Assembly (NCBI RefSeq): GCF_018362975.1
Contig: NZ_CP074371.1
Coordinates: forward strand, 1,364,001-1,428,000
Length of the DNA stretch: 64,000 nucleotides
Reading direction: 5' to 3'
Source: Nocardia tengchongensis
GTDB taxonomy: Bacteria; Actinomycetota; Actinomycetes; Mycobacteriales; Mycobacteriaceae
Shown here in pieces: positions 10,139 to 19,331 of this stretch (within the stretch, counting starts at the first letter, position 1; the number at the start of each line of letters is the position of its first letter). The notes beneath the pieces were generated by a model. It searched no databases, was not told the origin of the DNA, and worked only from the letters and a program-made list of their open reading frames with translations. The position numbers and the translations under genes are program-made.

Positions 10139-10621
10139 CTAGGCGTTGGTGCGGTCGGAATCCGCGTTCGTGTTCGCGGCGTGGAAGGCCGACACCTGGT
10201 TGACCAGGTTGGTGGTGGAGCTCTTCACGGCGAGTTTCACGAACGGCTCGATGGTCTTGCCGAGGATCTTGCCGGCCAGCCCGCCGGGAACCCGGTAGTC
10301 GACGATGGCGTCGATGGTGCAGGATTCGGCGCCCTTGTCGTGGAACAGGAAGGTGGATTCGATTTCGAATCCCTTGATGGACTTCACCGCGATGGCGTAG
10401 CCGGGCTCGTGCCGCACGATCTTGATCGTGGAATGCAGGGCGATCGGCCCGAGCTGGATGGTGCCGTCGAAAGTGGCGTCCACGCCTTCGATCTGCTCGG
10501 TGAGCGGGGTGAAGGCGCTGATCTCATTGATGAATTTCGGCAGGTGCCGGTAATCGTTGACATAGGCGAAGGCGGATTCGGCCGAGGCAGCGCAATCCGC
10601 GACGATCTTGACTTCTGTCAT
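10139..10621 (-). CDS. SRPBCC family protein (polyketide cyclase/dehydrase-like)
   Basis: A 160-residue START-like (SRPBCC) protein, a fold that forms a deep hydrophobic ligand pocket. The N-terminus TEVKIVADCAASAESAFAYV, the central DATFDGTIQLGP strand and the C-terminal helix (GLAGKILGKTIEPFVKLAVK) are typical. I chose ATG 10621 rather than the longer frame to 10690 because the family begins with this first beta strand. Ligand unknown. The roughly 97 bp downstream, before the copper genes, hold nothing I recognise. Confidence 0.75.
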   Translation of the reverse strand: MTEVKIVADCAASAESAFAYVNDYRHLPKFINEISAFTPLTEQIEGVDATFDGTIQLGPIALHSTIKIVRHEPGYAIAVKSIKGFEIESTFLFHDKGAESCTIDAIVDYRVPGGLAGKILGKTIEPFVKLAVKSSTTNLVNQVSAFHAANTNADSDRTNA

Positions 10622-10718
10622 GCGCGCAACAGTAACGTGTTCTAGTTTTGTGCGCAGATCTTGTGATGCAAGCCATCTATGAGGCGGCACACCCGAATTC
10701 GGGCCCTCGCGACCCAGG

Positions 10719-11690
10719 TCACGCCGTCACGGCGAGCGTCGCGGCCAATCCGAAGACTAGCGCCATCACCAGCACTTCCACAATCGCCCGCCGCAACGAG
10801 CCGTCGGCGGTCATCCGGTGGTCGGCCACCTTCGGCACCCAGCTGCGCCGCCACCACCAGCCCAGCGCGATGAGCGCGCCCACCAGCAGCGTCTTCGCCA
10901 GCAGAATCCGCCCGTACCCGGTGGTCACCATCGGGCTCACCCCGCCCAGCCGCACCAGCCCGTTCAACAGACCGGTCACCGTCACCGTCACCACCAGCGG
11001 CAGCGCCCACGCCGAATACCGCGGCAGCAGCGCCGCCCATTCGCCGCGGGACCGCACGGTCAGCGCCAGCGCCAGCAGCAGGCCGAACCAGCCGGCCGCC
11101 GCCAGCGCGTGCAGCGCCGCCAGCACCGAACCGAACGGCTGCTGCGACATGTGCCCGGTGATCGGCCGCAGCGCCAGCGTGACCGCGGTGAAGACCAGCA
11201 CCAGATCCGCGGTGGCGCGGTCGGGCTGCCGGAACCCGAACGCGCTGTAGACCGCGACCACCCCGGTCCCGATGAGCAGCGCGATGCCGATCTGCCCGCC
11301 GCTCACGTGCGTGAGGTAGTCGCCGAACCCGGTGGCGCTCAGCCGCCGCGCCGGAATGCCCTGCACCTCAGCGGCTTCCAGCACCAGCATGGCGAATTCC
11401 ATTGCCGCCCAGACCGCGGCGAACACGGTGAGCGCCCGCCACCGCGGCGTCAGCCGGTCCGACAGCCGCGGCAGCGCGGCCAGCCCGAGCACGGTCGCGC
11501 CCGCGCAGTCCGCGAGCACCCGGACCGGCGCCTCGGCCTGCACCGGGTCGTCGGCGGCCAGGATCCAGGCCAGTGCCGCACCGTCGAGGGCGACCGGGAT
11601 GACCAGCAGCAGTAGCCATCTCAGTGAGGAGCTGCTCCCGCCGGTCGTCCCGCGCTCCCGGCGACGATCGGTGCGGTCGGGCCGGTTCAC
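10719..11690 (-). CDS. copD: copper resistance protein CopD family membrane protein
   Basis: A polytopic membrane protein of the CopD family, the inner-membrane partner of CopC in copper uptake or handling. About eight hydrophobic helices are visible, with the family region LTHVSGGQIGIALLIGTG, ITGHMSQQPF, LHALAAAGWFGLLLAL and GYGRILLAKTLLVGALIALG; His and Met residues in these helices are the likely metal ligands. The start GTG at 11690 overlaps the copC stop in a GTGA quartet, implying translational coupling; the longer frame upstream runs inside copC. Last gene of the ycnI-copC-copD set. Confidence 0.88.
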   Translation of the reverse strand: MNRPDRTDRRRERGTTGGSSSSLRWLLLLVIPVALDGAALAWILAADDPVQAEAPVRVLADCAGATVLGLAALPRLSDRLTPRWRALTVFAAVWAAMEFAMLVLEAAEVQGIPARRLSATGFGDYLTHVSGGQIGIALLIGTGVVAVYSAFGFRQPDRATADLVLVFTAVTLALRPITGHMSQQPFGSVLAALHALAAAGWFGLLLALALTVRSRGEWAALLPRYSAWALPLVVTVTVTGLLNGLVRLGGVSPMVTTGYGRILLAKTLLVGALIALGWWWRRSWVPKVADHRMTADGSLRRAIVEVLVMALVFGLAATLAVTA

Positions 11691-12220
11691 GTGCGCCGCT
11701 TGCCCCGTCCGCCGAACAGGGCGAAGGCCAGGCCGCCGCCGAACAGCGCCACCGCGCACGCGATGAAGATCCACAGCGGCACGCCGCCGTCGGACCCGCC
11801 GGACTTGGCCCCGGCATCGGACTTCGGGCCCGGAGTTCCGTTGCCTGCCTTGGTGAGCGTGAACGACCGGGTGCCGCTGACCGGGTGCCCGTCGGCCGAG
11901 GTGACCCGGTAGGCGATCTTGTACTCACCGACCGGACCCAGCTCGCCGACCTCGACGCTGATGGTCGCGCCGTCGACCTTGGGCTGCCCCTTCTGCCACA
12001 GATTGCCATCCGGCCCGACCACCGTCACGGACGGGTAGGCGGGCTGCAGGCTCTCGTTGAAGGTGACGCTGACCGTGGCCGGCGAGGTGTCGATCTGCGC
12101 GCCGTTGTCCGGGGTGGAACCCACGACCGCCGAGTGCGCGTCGGCGACACCGCCGCCCAGCAGTGCGAACCCGGTCACCAGCAGGCCGGTGACCAGCCCG
12201 GCCAGCAGCTTGCGGGTCAC
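11687..12220 (-). CDS. copC: CopC domain-containing protein
   Basis: A 177-residue exported copper-binding protein. The signal peptide ends in GVADA and the mature protein begins with His (HSAVVGSTP), as in CopC, where this N-terminal His binds Cu(II). The beta-sandwich follows (SVTFNESLQPAYPSVTV, YRVTSADGHPVSGTRSFTL, with the conserved DGH). A Gly/Ser/Lys-rich linker leads to one C-terminal membrane helix, anchoring the domain outside the membrane. Its GTG start at 12220 overlaps the ycnI stop in GTGA, and its own stop overlaps the copD start, so the three genes are coupled. Confidence 0.9.
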   Translation of the reverse strand: MTRKLLAGLVTGLLVTGFALLGGGVADAHSAVVGSTPDNGAQIDTSPATVSVTFNESLQPAYPSVTVVGPDGNLWQKGQPKVDGATISVEVGELGPVGEYKIAYRVTSADGHPVSGTRSFTLTKAGNGTPGPKSDAGAKSGGSDGGVPLWIFIACAVALFGGGLAFALFGGRGKRRT

Positions 12221-12870
12221 GACCGCCGTCCCCGGATGACGCTGCCCAGGCCGAGGGCCGCACCCAGCGCGCCGAGCGCCAGGCCGACGCCGCCGAGCCA
12301 GCGGGCGGTGTTGTCGGTGGCCTTGTCGCCCTTGTCGGCGTCGGCCGCGGCGGGCGCGTCGTCATCGCCGCCGGTGCTCTTGGCCAGGGTGAGGCTGGGG
12401 GCCGGGTGCTCGGGCTCGCTGCCGTCGGCGTTCATCGGCTGGTTCCAGTCCACGACCTTGCCGTCGCTGTAGGTCTGGCTGGCGTTGAAGCTGACCTTCG
12501 ACTGCTCGGGCAGCGGTCCCAGGGAGACCGCGAAGCGCTGGAACTGGCCGGGCGCCACGCCCGGGTTGCCCGGGTCGGCGGTCCAGGTGACCGACACGAC
12601 CTGGCCCTGCGCGTTCTTCTCGACCTTGGAGCTCCAGCCCGCCAGCGGTTCGGTGCGAGCGCTCTTCAGGTTCGGCATCGTCACCGAAACCTTGGTGGTG
12701 GAGGCGGTGTCGGACTCGGTCGGCACCCGGAAGGTCGCGACCGTGTAGCCCTTCTGGGTGGCGCCGGGGGCGTCCACCACCACGTGCGCGGAGGCGACGC
12801 CCGCGCCGAACAGCAGCAGCCCGGAGGCGGCCACGGAGGTGACCAGGGCACGCGAAACGGAGGTGTTCAT
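12217..12870 (-). CDS. YcnI family (DUF1775) copper-binding protein
   Basis: A 217-residue exported protein. A signal peptide ends in GVASA, and the mature sequence begins with His (HVVVDAPGATQKGY), the mononuclear Cu(II) site described for YcnI-type DUF1775 domains. Other family features are TFRVPTESDTAST, VTWTADPGNPGVAPGQFQRF and a W residue near VVDWNQP. A charged linker and a C-terminal membrane helix ending RGRRS anchor it. Overlaps copC by 4 bp and lies 49 bp after the upstream membrane gene, so this is one copper operon. Confidence 0.88.
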   Translation of the reverse strand: MNTSVSRALVTSVAASGLLLFGAGVASAHVVVDAPGATQKGYTVATFRVPTESDTASTTKVSVTMPNLKSARTEPLAGWSSKVEKNAQGQVVSVTWTADPGNPGVAPGQFQRFAVSLGPLPEQSKVSFNASQTYSDGKVVDWNQPMNADGSEPEHPAPSLTLAKSTGGDDDAPAAADADKGDKATDNTARWLGGVGLALGALGAALGLGSVIRGRRS

Positions 12871-12919
12871 GAATGTATTGCCTTCTCTGACAATGGTTAC
12901 CGGAAGATAGGGCGCGGAG

Positions 12920-13420
12920 TTACGCCGTCACCGGTGGCGCGCGCGGTGCGATCGCGCCCAGTGCGAGAAGGGTTTTCGAGACCGGGGAGTGGTGGGCCGG
13001 CCGGAGCCGGGCCACCCGGGCGGGCGGACGCGCCGGCCGGGTGAGCGCCACCCGGACCGCCCGCGAGATCAGCCCGTAGAGCCGCTCGGCAACCAGGATC
13101 AGGAAGGCGCACCCGGCGCCGGCCGCCGCGTGCGCGAGCAGCATCGGCCCGTGCGCGGTGAATTCCATTGCCCGCGCGGCATGCCCGTGCTGCACCAGGC
13201 CGCTCAACGCCACGTGGCAGGCGGGCTGCCCCGCCACCATGAGGATCGGCAGCGCGGCGGGCGGGCGGAGCGCGGCGGCCAGCGCGCCGAGCGCGGCGGC
13301 CGCCAGGACCAGCAACATCAGCCCGGAGGTGCCCGGGTAGCCGCCGCCCGCGAACCCGTGCGCGCCGACCGCCAGGGCGGCCATGGCCACCCCGGCGAGT
13401 CCGCCGCGCACCGAGCTCAT
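12920..13420 (-). CDS. membrane protein of unknown function in the copper operon
   Basis: A 166-residue protein with about four hydrophobic helices (SGLMLLVLAAAALGALAAAL, PILMVAGQPACHVALSG, GPMLLAHAAAGAGCAFLILV). It has conspicuous His residues in or near the helices (QPACHVALSGLVQHGHAARAMEF, LLAHAAAG) and a PAHHSP tail. I do not recognise a named family. Placement directly before ycnI-copC-copD and the helix-borne His and Cys residues suggest a metal-related role; this is inference. ATG start at 13420, 7 bp after the stop of the DUF6474-like gene. Confidence 0.7.
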   Translation of the reverse strand: MSSVRGGLAGVAMAALAVGAHGFAGGGYPGTSGLMLLVLAAAALGALAAALRPPAALPILMVAGQPACHVALSGLVQHGHAARAMEFTAHGPMLLAHAAAGAGCAFLILVAERLYGLISRAVRVALTRPARPPARVARLRPAHHSPVSKTLLALGAIAPRAPPVTA

Positions 13421-13427
13421 CGGGGAA

Positions 13428-14066
13428 TCAGTTCACGCCGAGCCGGGCGAGCACATCGGCCTCGATGCCGGACAGCTCGTTGGAGATCGAGGCGTGCACG
13501 GCGCGGCGGCGCGGCACCGGCATCTGGGCCGCGGTGCGGACCGCCGCGGACAGGCTGTCGAGCCGGTCGCGACTGGCGGCCACGAACTTCTTGGTCTCGG
13601 TGTCGGGGGCCTTGGCCTCGATGTCGGTCAGCGTCGACTCCACGCCCGCGATCCGGGCCTGGAGCTTCGCGCCCGGCCCGGCGAACTCGCCGAGCTGGTC
13701 CAGCCCGACGCCGAGCTGCTGGGCCCGGCGGGTGTCGAGCTGCCCGCGCACGAAGGTCGCGCCGCGGTAGGCGAGCGGGGCCAGCACCGGCACCAGGATC
13801 CGGGCCACGCCCAGGTACTTGCGCACCGAGGCGGCGCTGAAGGGGTCGCGTTCGGCGCGGGCGGCGACCTTCTGGGCCGCCTTCTCCTCGGCCTGCAGCT
13901 TGGCGATCTCGGCCTTGGCGACCTGCTTCTGCGTGCGCGCCTCGGTCCGGTTGCGCTTGCGCTCGTTGCGCGCGCCGAGCTTGGCCTCCATGCCGGCCTT
14001 GTGCTTGAGGGCTTTCGCCTCGGCTCGGCGGCTGACCCGCTTCTTGCGCTTGGTGAACAACCCCAT
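13428..14066 (-). CDS. DUF6474-like coiled-coil protein
   Basis: A 212-residue protein. It starts with a very basic stretch (MGLFTKRKKRVSRRAEAK) and a long Lys/Arg/Ala/Glu-rich helix likely to form a coiled coil (residues 10-75). A short hydrophobic stretch follows (VRKYLGVARILVPVLAPLAY, about 81-100), then a helical C-terminal half (LGVGLDQLGEFAGPGAKLQARI). The pattern matches my memory of the actinobacterial DUF6474 family, whose function is unknown. It heads the five-gene copper-associated transcription unit and is divergent from the nuclease gene. Confidence 0.7.
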   Translation of the reverse strand: MGLFTKRKKRVSRRAEAKALKHKAGMEAKLGARNERKRNRTEARTQKQVAKAEIAKLQAEEKAAQKVAARAERDPFSAASVRKYLGVARILVPVLAPLAYRGATFVRGQLDTRRAQQLGVGLDQLGEFAGPGAKLQARIAGVESTLTDIEAKAPDTETKKFVAASRDRLDSLSAAVRTAAQMPVPRRRAVHASISNELSGIEADVLARLGVN

Positions 14067-14245
14067 AGATGGCCTCCGTCATGCTGGTTCGCCATGGCAG
14101 TACAGGGCCGGGGGAAATGCCTGTCCGCCCATGAAACGCAGTGTGGGATTCACCCTAACGGGTGGGTTCCCCGCACAGCGAGCGCCTTGCGGTTTCCGGG
14201 ACCGGTGAGCGACCGAAACAGGGCGGCCCGCCGACCCTGTCGGGG

Positions 14246-15916
14246 GTGGAGGCCATACTGACTGGCGTGTATTCGGGCATCGGTGACCATGGTGAGCGTG
14301 CGGCGTTCGTCGACGCTCGCGCTCTGATCGGGTGCCGGCACCGGCTTTTCCTGGACGCCACCCATCCGGGCGTGTTGACCGGAGTCGCCGAGGACGCCGG
14401 CGTGCAGCAGCGACGAGAAGCGGCCGCCGCGCACCGACTTCAGGTGCGGGACACGCTGGTCGCCGCCGCCCCCGAGCGCTGGACCGTGATCGATCCCAAA
14501 CAGCCCGCCACCGCCCGGGCCGCCGCCACCATGGCCGCCATGGCGGCCGGGGCCGAACGCATCTGGGGCGGGCTGTTGCCGCAGGAGGCCGACACCGGCC
14601 GCCGCGGCGGCTGCGAAATCCTGTGGCGCGACGGCGATCGCGGCGGGTATCGCCCGGTCATCGTGGTGAACCACAAGGTGACCGATCCCCGCCAGCCCGA
14701 CCCGGCCGACCACCACCCGCTGACCAGCGACCTCTACGACTGGAATCCCCAGCGGGACAGGCACGTCCGCACCCGGCCGCAGCCGCGCGACATCCAGCGC
14801 CTCGCGCACCTGTACCGCATGCTACAGCGGCACGGCCTGGCCAGCCCGAGCCTGACCGGCGGCGCCATCGGCTACCACTTCGACCGCATCCTGGTCCACG
14901 ACCTGGCCCCGCTGCTGGACGACTACGACCTGCGCTACGCCGACCGCATCGCGGTGGTGCGCGGCGAACTCCCCACCGTCCCTTCGAAAGTCCCCGAGTG
15001 CCGCCAGTGCCCCTGGTTCAACCGGGCCCCCGAGGAGGGCGGCCGCAGCTGTGAGCAGTGGCTGGTCGAGCACCGCGACGTCAGCCTGGTCGCGCCCGGT
15101 TCGCGCGCGGAGGTGCTGCGCCGCCACGGCGTCGAGACCATCGACGAGCTGGCCGCCTGGAGCGGCGACGATCCCGACGACTGGCAGTACGAGCCGTTCA
15201 CCGAGGCCGTGGTCACCGCCCGCGCCTGGGCCACCGGCGCGCCGCTGGTCCGCCGGGTGGAGCGGGTGCGGGTGACCCGCGCCGACGTCGAGGTGGACGT
15301 GGACCTGGAGAGCTTCCAGGAGCACGGCGCCTACCTGTGGGGCACCCTGCTCGACGGCGTCTACCGCCCCTTCGTCACCTGGGATCCGCTGCCCACCGAG
15401 GACGAGGGCCGCTCCTTCGCCGAGTTCTGGACCTGGCTCATGCAGGTCCGCGCCCAGGCCGCCGCCGACGGCAAAACCTTTGCCGCCTACTGCTATTCGC
15501 GCACCGCCGAGGACAAGTGGCTCTACGAGTCGGCGCGCCGGTTCGCGGGCCGCCCCGGCATCCCCACCGAGCGGGAGGTGCAGCGGTTCGTCGACGGCCC
15601 GCAGTGGGTGGACATGTTCCAGGCGGTGTCGGAGCAGTTCATCTGCCCGAACGGCAAGGGACTCAAGAAGATCGCACCGGTCGCCGGCTTCCACTGGCGC
15701 GACGCCGAGGCCGGGGGCGAGGCGTCGATGGCCTGGTATCGCCTGGCCGTCGCCTACGAGGGCGGCGAGCCCGACCTGTCGCAACGCACCCGCATCTTCG
15801 AATACAACGAGGACGACTGCCGCGCCACCCAGGTGCTGCGCGACTGGATGACCGACCGCGCCGAAGCGGAGGTTCCGTCCATCGCCGACTTCGACCGTCG
15901 TAATATCGCGTCGTGA
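14246..15916 (+). CDS. TM0106-type RecB-like nuclease
   Basis: A putative nuclease of the TM0106 RecB-like family, related to the Cas4/RecB exonuclease fold. The N-terminal AAFVDARALIGCRHRLFLDA segment, the acidic nuclease region near RVTRADVEVDVDLESFQEHGAYLWG, a Cys cluster (PECRQCPWFNRAPEEGGRSCEQW, a possible Fe-S or zinc site) and the RNase-H-like end (YNEDDCRATQVLRDWM) all fit. The frame is open from 14162, but family proteins begin close to the first motif; GTG 14246 or 14267 are more likely starts. The stop overlaps the htpG start in GTGA. It lacks CRISPR neighbours, so a Cas role is unlikely. Confidence 0.8.
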   Translation: MEAILTGVYSGIGDHGERAAFVDARALIGCRHRLFLDATHPGVLTGVAEDAGVQQRREAAAAHRLQVRDTLVAAAPERWTVIDPKQPATARAAATMAAMAAGAERIWGGLLPQEADTGRRGGCEILWRDGDRGGYRPVIVVNHKVTDPRQPDPADHHPLTSDLYDWNPQRDRHVRTRPQPRDIQRLAHLYRMLQRHGLASPSLTGGAIGYHFDRILVHDLAPLLDDYDLRYADRIAVVRGELPTVPSKVPECRQCPWFNRAPEEGGRSCEQWLVEHRDVSLVAPGSRAEVLRRHGVETIDELAAWSGDDPDDWQYEPFTEAVVTARAWATGAPLVRRVERVRVTRADVEVDVDLESFQEHGAYLWGTLLDGVYRPFVTWDPLPTEDEGRSFAEFWTWLMQVRAQAAADGKTFAAYCYSRTAEDKWLYESARRFAGRPGIPTEREVQRFVDGPQWVDMFQAVSEQFICPNGKGLKKIAPVAGFHWRDAEAGGEASMAWYRLAVAYEGGEPDLSQRTRIFEYNEDDCRATQVLRDWMTDRAEAEVPSIADFDRRNIAS

Positions 15917-17869
15917 CCGAACACGTCGAACACCTGGAGTTTCAGGCCGAGACCCATCAGCTCCTGGAGCTGATGATCCACTCGGTGTATTCGAACAAGG
16001 ACACCTTCCTGCGGGAGTTGGTCTCCAATGCCTCCGACGCGCTGGACAAGCTGCGCCTGGAGACCTTCCGCGACAAGGACCTGCACGCCGACACCTCGGA
16101 TCTACACATCGAGCTCGAGGTGGATCGCGACAACCGCGTGCTCACCGTGCGTGACAATGGCATCGGCATGTCGCGGGCGGAGGTGGTCGACCTGATCGGC
16201 ACCCTCGCCAAGTCGGGCACTGCCGCGCTGCGCAAGCAGTTGCTCGAAGCCAAGGCCGGCGACCAGCAGGCCGAGGAGCTGATCGGCCAGTTCGGCATCG
16301 GCTTCTACTCGACCTTCATGGTGGCCGACAAGGTCACCCTGACCACCCGCAAGGCGGGGCGAAACCACCGGCACCCGTTGGGAATCCGCGGCCGGCAGCC
16401 CCACCTACTCGATCGCGGAACTCGATGACGCCCCGCAGGGCACCGCGGTGTCGCTGCACCTGATGGCGGCCGACGAGGACGATCACCTCTTCGACTACAC
16501 GCAGGAGTGGAAGCTCCGCGAAATCGTCAAGAAGTACTCGGATTTCATCGCCTGGCCGGTCCGCATGGACGTCGAGCGCACCGTCATGGAGGGTGAGGGC
16601 GAGGACAAGGTCGAGAAGACCATTGTCGAGACCCAGACCCTGAACTCCCAGAAGGCGCTGTGGACCCGCCCGCGCAGCGAGGTCACCGACGAGGAGTACA
16701 AGGAGTTCTACAAGCACGTCGCGCACGCCTGGGACGATCCGCTCGAGATCATCCCGATGAAGGCCGAGGGCACCTTCGAATATCAAGCGCTGCTGTTCAT
16801 TCCCTCGCACGCGCCGTTCGACCTGTTCACCCGCGAGCACAAGCGCGGCGTGCAGCTGTACGTGCGCCGGGTGTTCATCATGGACAACTGCGAAGAGCTG
16901 ATGCCGGAGTATCTGCGCTTCGTCAAGGGCGTGGTGGACGCGCAGGACCTGTCGCTCAATGTGTCCCGCGAGATCCTGCAGCAGGACCGGCAGATCCAGA
17001 TGATCCGCAAGCGCCTGGTGAAGAAGGTGCTGTCCACGGTCAAGGATCTGAAGAACGCCGAGGATCAGGCCAAGTACCAGGAGTTCTGGCGCGAGTTCGG
17101 GCGAGTCCTCAAGGAGGGCCTGCTCTCCGATCAGGACAACCGCGAAACCATCCTGGGTGTCTCGTCGTTCGCGTCCACGCATTCCGACACCGAGCTGACC
17201 TCGCTGGCCTCCTATGTCGAGCGGATGCCGGAGACCCAGTCGGCGATCTACTACATGACCGGCGAGTCCCGTCAGCAGATCGAGAACTCGCCGCACATGG
17301 AGGCGCTGCTGGCCAAAGGCCTCGAGGTGCTGGTGCTGACCGACCCGGTCGACGAGATGTGGGTCGGTTCGGTCACCGAGTTCGAGGGCAAGCCCATCGT
17401 CTCGATCGCCAAGGGCGAGGTCGATCTCGAGACCGAGGACGAGAAGAAGGCGTCCGAGCAGCTGCGCGAACAGCAGGAGAAGGACTTCTCCGGTGTCACC
17501 GGCTGGCTGCGGGGCGTTCTCGACGCGGAGGTGAAGGAGGTGCGTCTGACCAACCGGCTCACCACCTCTCCGGCCTGCATCGTCGGTGACGTCTTCGACT
17601 TCACGCCGATGCTGGAGCGCATGTATCGCGCCTCCGGACAGGAACTCCCGCACAGCAAGCGCATCCTCGAACTGAACCCGGATCATCCGCTGGTGACGGG
17701 TCTGCGCGACGCGTACGCGAAGGTGTCCGGCGACGACGAGAAGCCGGTCGAACTCACCGAGACCGCCGAATTGCTGTACGGCACCGCGGTTCTCGCCGAG
17801 GGCGGCGAGCTGAAGGATCCGGCGCATTTCGCCCGGGTGCTCGCGGATCGGCTCACCCGCACGCTCTGA
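15913..17869 (+). CDS. htpG: molecular chaperone HtpG (Hsp90) (frameshifted)
   Basis: Cytoplasmic Hsp90-family ATP-dependent chaperone. The ATP site is visible as [40 protein letters not shown] and [15 protein letters not shown]; the middle and C-terminal domains are intact ([38 protein letters not shown]). The frame shifts at the G run 16356-16359: removing one G turns KAGRNHRH into [12 protein letters not shown] and joins the two parts directly, so this looks like a one-base insertion error. GTG start at 15913, overlapping the nuclease stop; a translationally coupled pair. Confidence 0.92.
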
Positions 17870-18130
17870 CCAGCGGAAATTGGTCATATCGAGGCCGTGC
17901 GCGGTGTGATGCCGCGCATGTCTTCGGGAATGTCGGGAACTTGCGGCCGAGACGTGCGTTGAACGTCTTGGTCGTAAGTTTTTCGTGTTCGTGTTCTACA
18001 TGCTCGCGCGGAACAGTGTGCGGGCGTTGCTTCACCTTGCCAGGCAAGTTGCAAGCCGCCTTCTGATCGACCCCGGGTACCGCAGCCGCGGACCCACGCA
18101 CCACAAGAAACACCTCGTCAGGAGAAGGTA
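17870..18130. other. long leader/promoter region of the cold-shock gene
   Basis: About 260 bp without a gene, locally less GC-rich than the surrounding genes (for example gtaagtttttcgtg near 17975). It contains the small palindrome CTTGCC-A-GGCAAG at 18036-18048 and a strong AGGAGAAGG ribosome-binding site just before the ATG. Long structured leaders are common in cold-shock mRNAs; no thermosensor was modelled here. Confidence 0.5.
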
Positions 18131-18331
18131 ATGGTTCAGGGCACCGTCAAGTGGTTCAACGCGGAGAAGGGCTACGGCTTCATCGCCCGCGAGGATGGCC
18201 CCGATGTGTTCGTCCACTACTCGGAGATCGAAGGCAACGGCTACAAGCAGCTCGAAGAGGGCCAGTCCGTGTCGTTCGAGATCACCGAGGGCAAGAAGGG
18301 CCCCCAGGCGGCCGCTGTTCGTCCGCACTAG
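18131..18331 (+). CDS. cspA: cold-shock protein
   Basis: A 66-residue single cold-shock domain that binds single-stranded nucleic acids and melts RNA structure. RNP1 is KGYGFI and RNP2 is VFVHYS; the start [17 protein letters not shown] and end GPQAAAVRP are family-typical. The ATG follows AGGAGAAGG with ideal spacing. A long leader precedes it and a strong hairpin terminator at 18371-18405 follows. Confidence 0.96.
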   Translation: MVQGTVKWFNAEKGYGFIAREDGPDVFVHYSEIEGNGYKQLEEGQSVSFEITEGKKGPQAAAVRPH

Positions 18332-18370
18332 TAAGGGGCTGCGGGGTTTCCCGCCACTCACTTCGTAATG

Positions 18371-18405
18371 ACAAGGCCCGCACCGGATTCCGGTGCGGGC
18401 CTTGT
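18371..18405. terminator. bidirectional intrinsic terminator
   Basis: A perfect 16-bp inverted repeat (arms 18371-18386 and 18390-18405, 3-nt loop) lies between the convergent cspA and SDR genes. The stem begins acaagg and ends ccttgt, with some T residues following. Confidence 0.85.
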
Positions 18406-18421
18406 GTCGTTCTGTGCGTGG

Positions 18422-19190
18422 TTAGCGCGGAGCCATGCGCAGGGCGCCATCCATACGGATGGTCTCGCCGTTCAGGTAGTCGTGCTCGGTGATGTACTGC
18501 GCGAGCTGCGCGTACTCGTCCGGGCGGCCCAGGCGGGACGGGAACGGCACGCCGGACTCCAGGCCCTTGCGGTATTCCTCGGTGACGCCGGCGAGCATCG
18601 GGGTGTCGATGATGCCGGGGGCGATGGTGTTCACGCCGGATTCCGAACTGCGCGAGGTCACGCGCGGCCGGAATGGTCATGCCCGCGACGCCGCCCTTGG
18701 ACGCGGAGTAGGCGATCTGCCCGATCTGGCCCTCGAAGGCCGCGACCGAGGCGGTGTTGATGATGACGCCGCGCTGGCCGTACTCGTCGACCGGATCGGT
18801 CTTGGCGATGGCGTCGGCGGCCAGGCGCATGACGTTGAAGGAGCCGAGCAGGTTCACGGTGATGACCGTGCGGAACAGCTCGAGGTCGTGCGGGCCGTTC
18901 TTGGACAGGATGCGTCCCGCCCAGCCCACACCGGCGCAGTTGACGACAATGCGCAGCGGCACACCGGATTCCACGACCGTGGCGACCGCAGCGGCCACCT
19001 CGTCACCACTGGTGACATCGGTCGGGATGAGGGTGACGCCGGCGGGGACGCTGTCGCCCGCACGCTCGATGGACTGAGCCAGATCCAGGCCGAACACGGT
19101 CGCGCCGGCGTCGGCGAGACGCTTGGCGGTGGCCGCACCCAGACCGGACGCACCTCCGGTGACGATGGCGGCGGAGCCCGAAATCTCCAC
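18422..19190 (-). CDS. short-chain dehydrogenase, 3-hydroxyacyl-CoA dehydrogenase-like (frameshifted)
   Basis: Classical SDR oxidoreductase of the type-2 3-hydroxyacyl-CoA (HSD10-like) group, probably acting in beta-oxidation or branched-chain degradation with NAD. The Rossmann motif is [15 protein letters not shown] replaces the NAG motif. The active site has the Ser in [10 protein letters not shown] and Y-x3-K as [15 protein letters not shown] and the C-terminal [14 protein letters not shown] are typical of this subgroup. The frame breaks near 18635-18639: one extra base in gccgg separates AQFGIR from [14 protein letters not shown] chose GTG 19190, preceded by GAGAGGA, over the longer frame to 19232. 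Confidence 0.87.
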
Positions 19191-19292
19191 GGTTTGGTCC
19201 TCTCGACAGTGGACGGCCCTCTCGCTGGCCATCCGTCAATAGGCACCCTAGCGGGACTGTGCGCGGGCCTACACAAGAGGCTCACCAGATTT

Positions 19293-19310
19293 ACGAACAT
19301 GGGTGTTCGT
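19293..19310. promoter_or_regulatory. putative operator palindrome
   Basis: An inverted repeat acgaaca-tggg-tgttcgt in the intergenic space between the divergent SDR genes, 22 bp before the ATG of the right-hand one. Its size and symmetry suit a dimeric repressor. The TetR gene at 20269 in the same rightward unit is the obvious candidate. No binding data; inference only. Confidence 0.45.
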
Positions 19311-19331
19311 CTAAGTGGTAGTTTCGCATAC

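Noticed and set aside
14246..15916. RecB/Cas4-like nuclease as a sign of a CRISPR system
   Set aside because: No repeat-spacer array and no cas genes are present in the window; the TM0106 family commonly stands alone.
17867..17886. Short inverted repeat TGACCA-N8-TGGTCA after htpG
   Set aside because: Only 6-bp arms and no T run; too weak to call a terminator.
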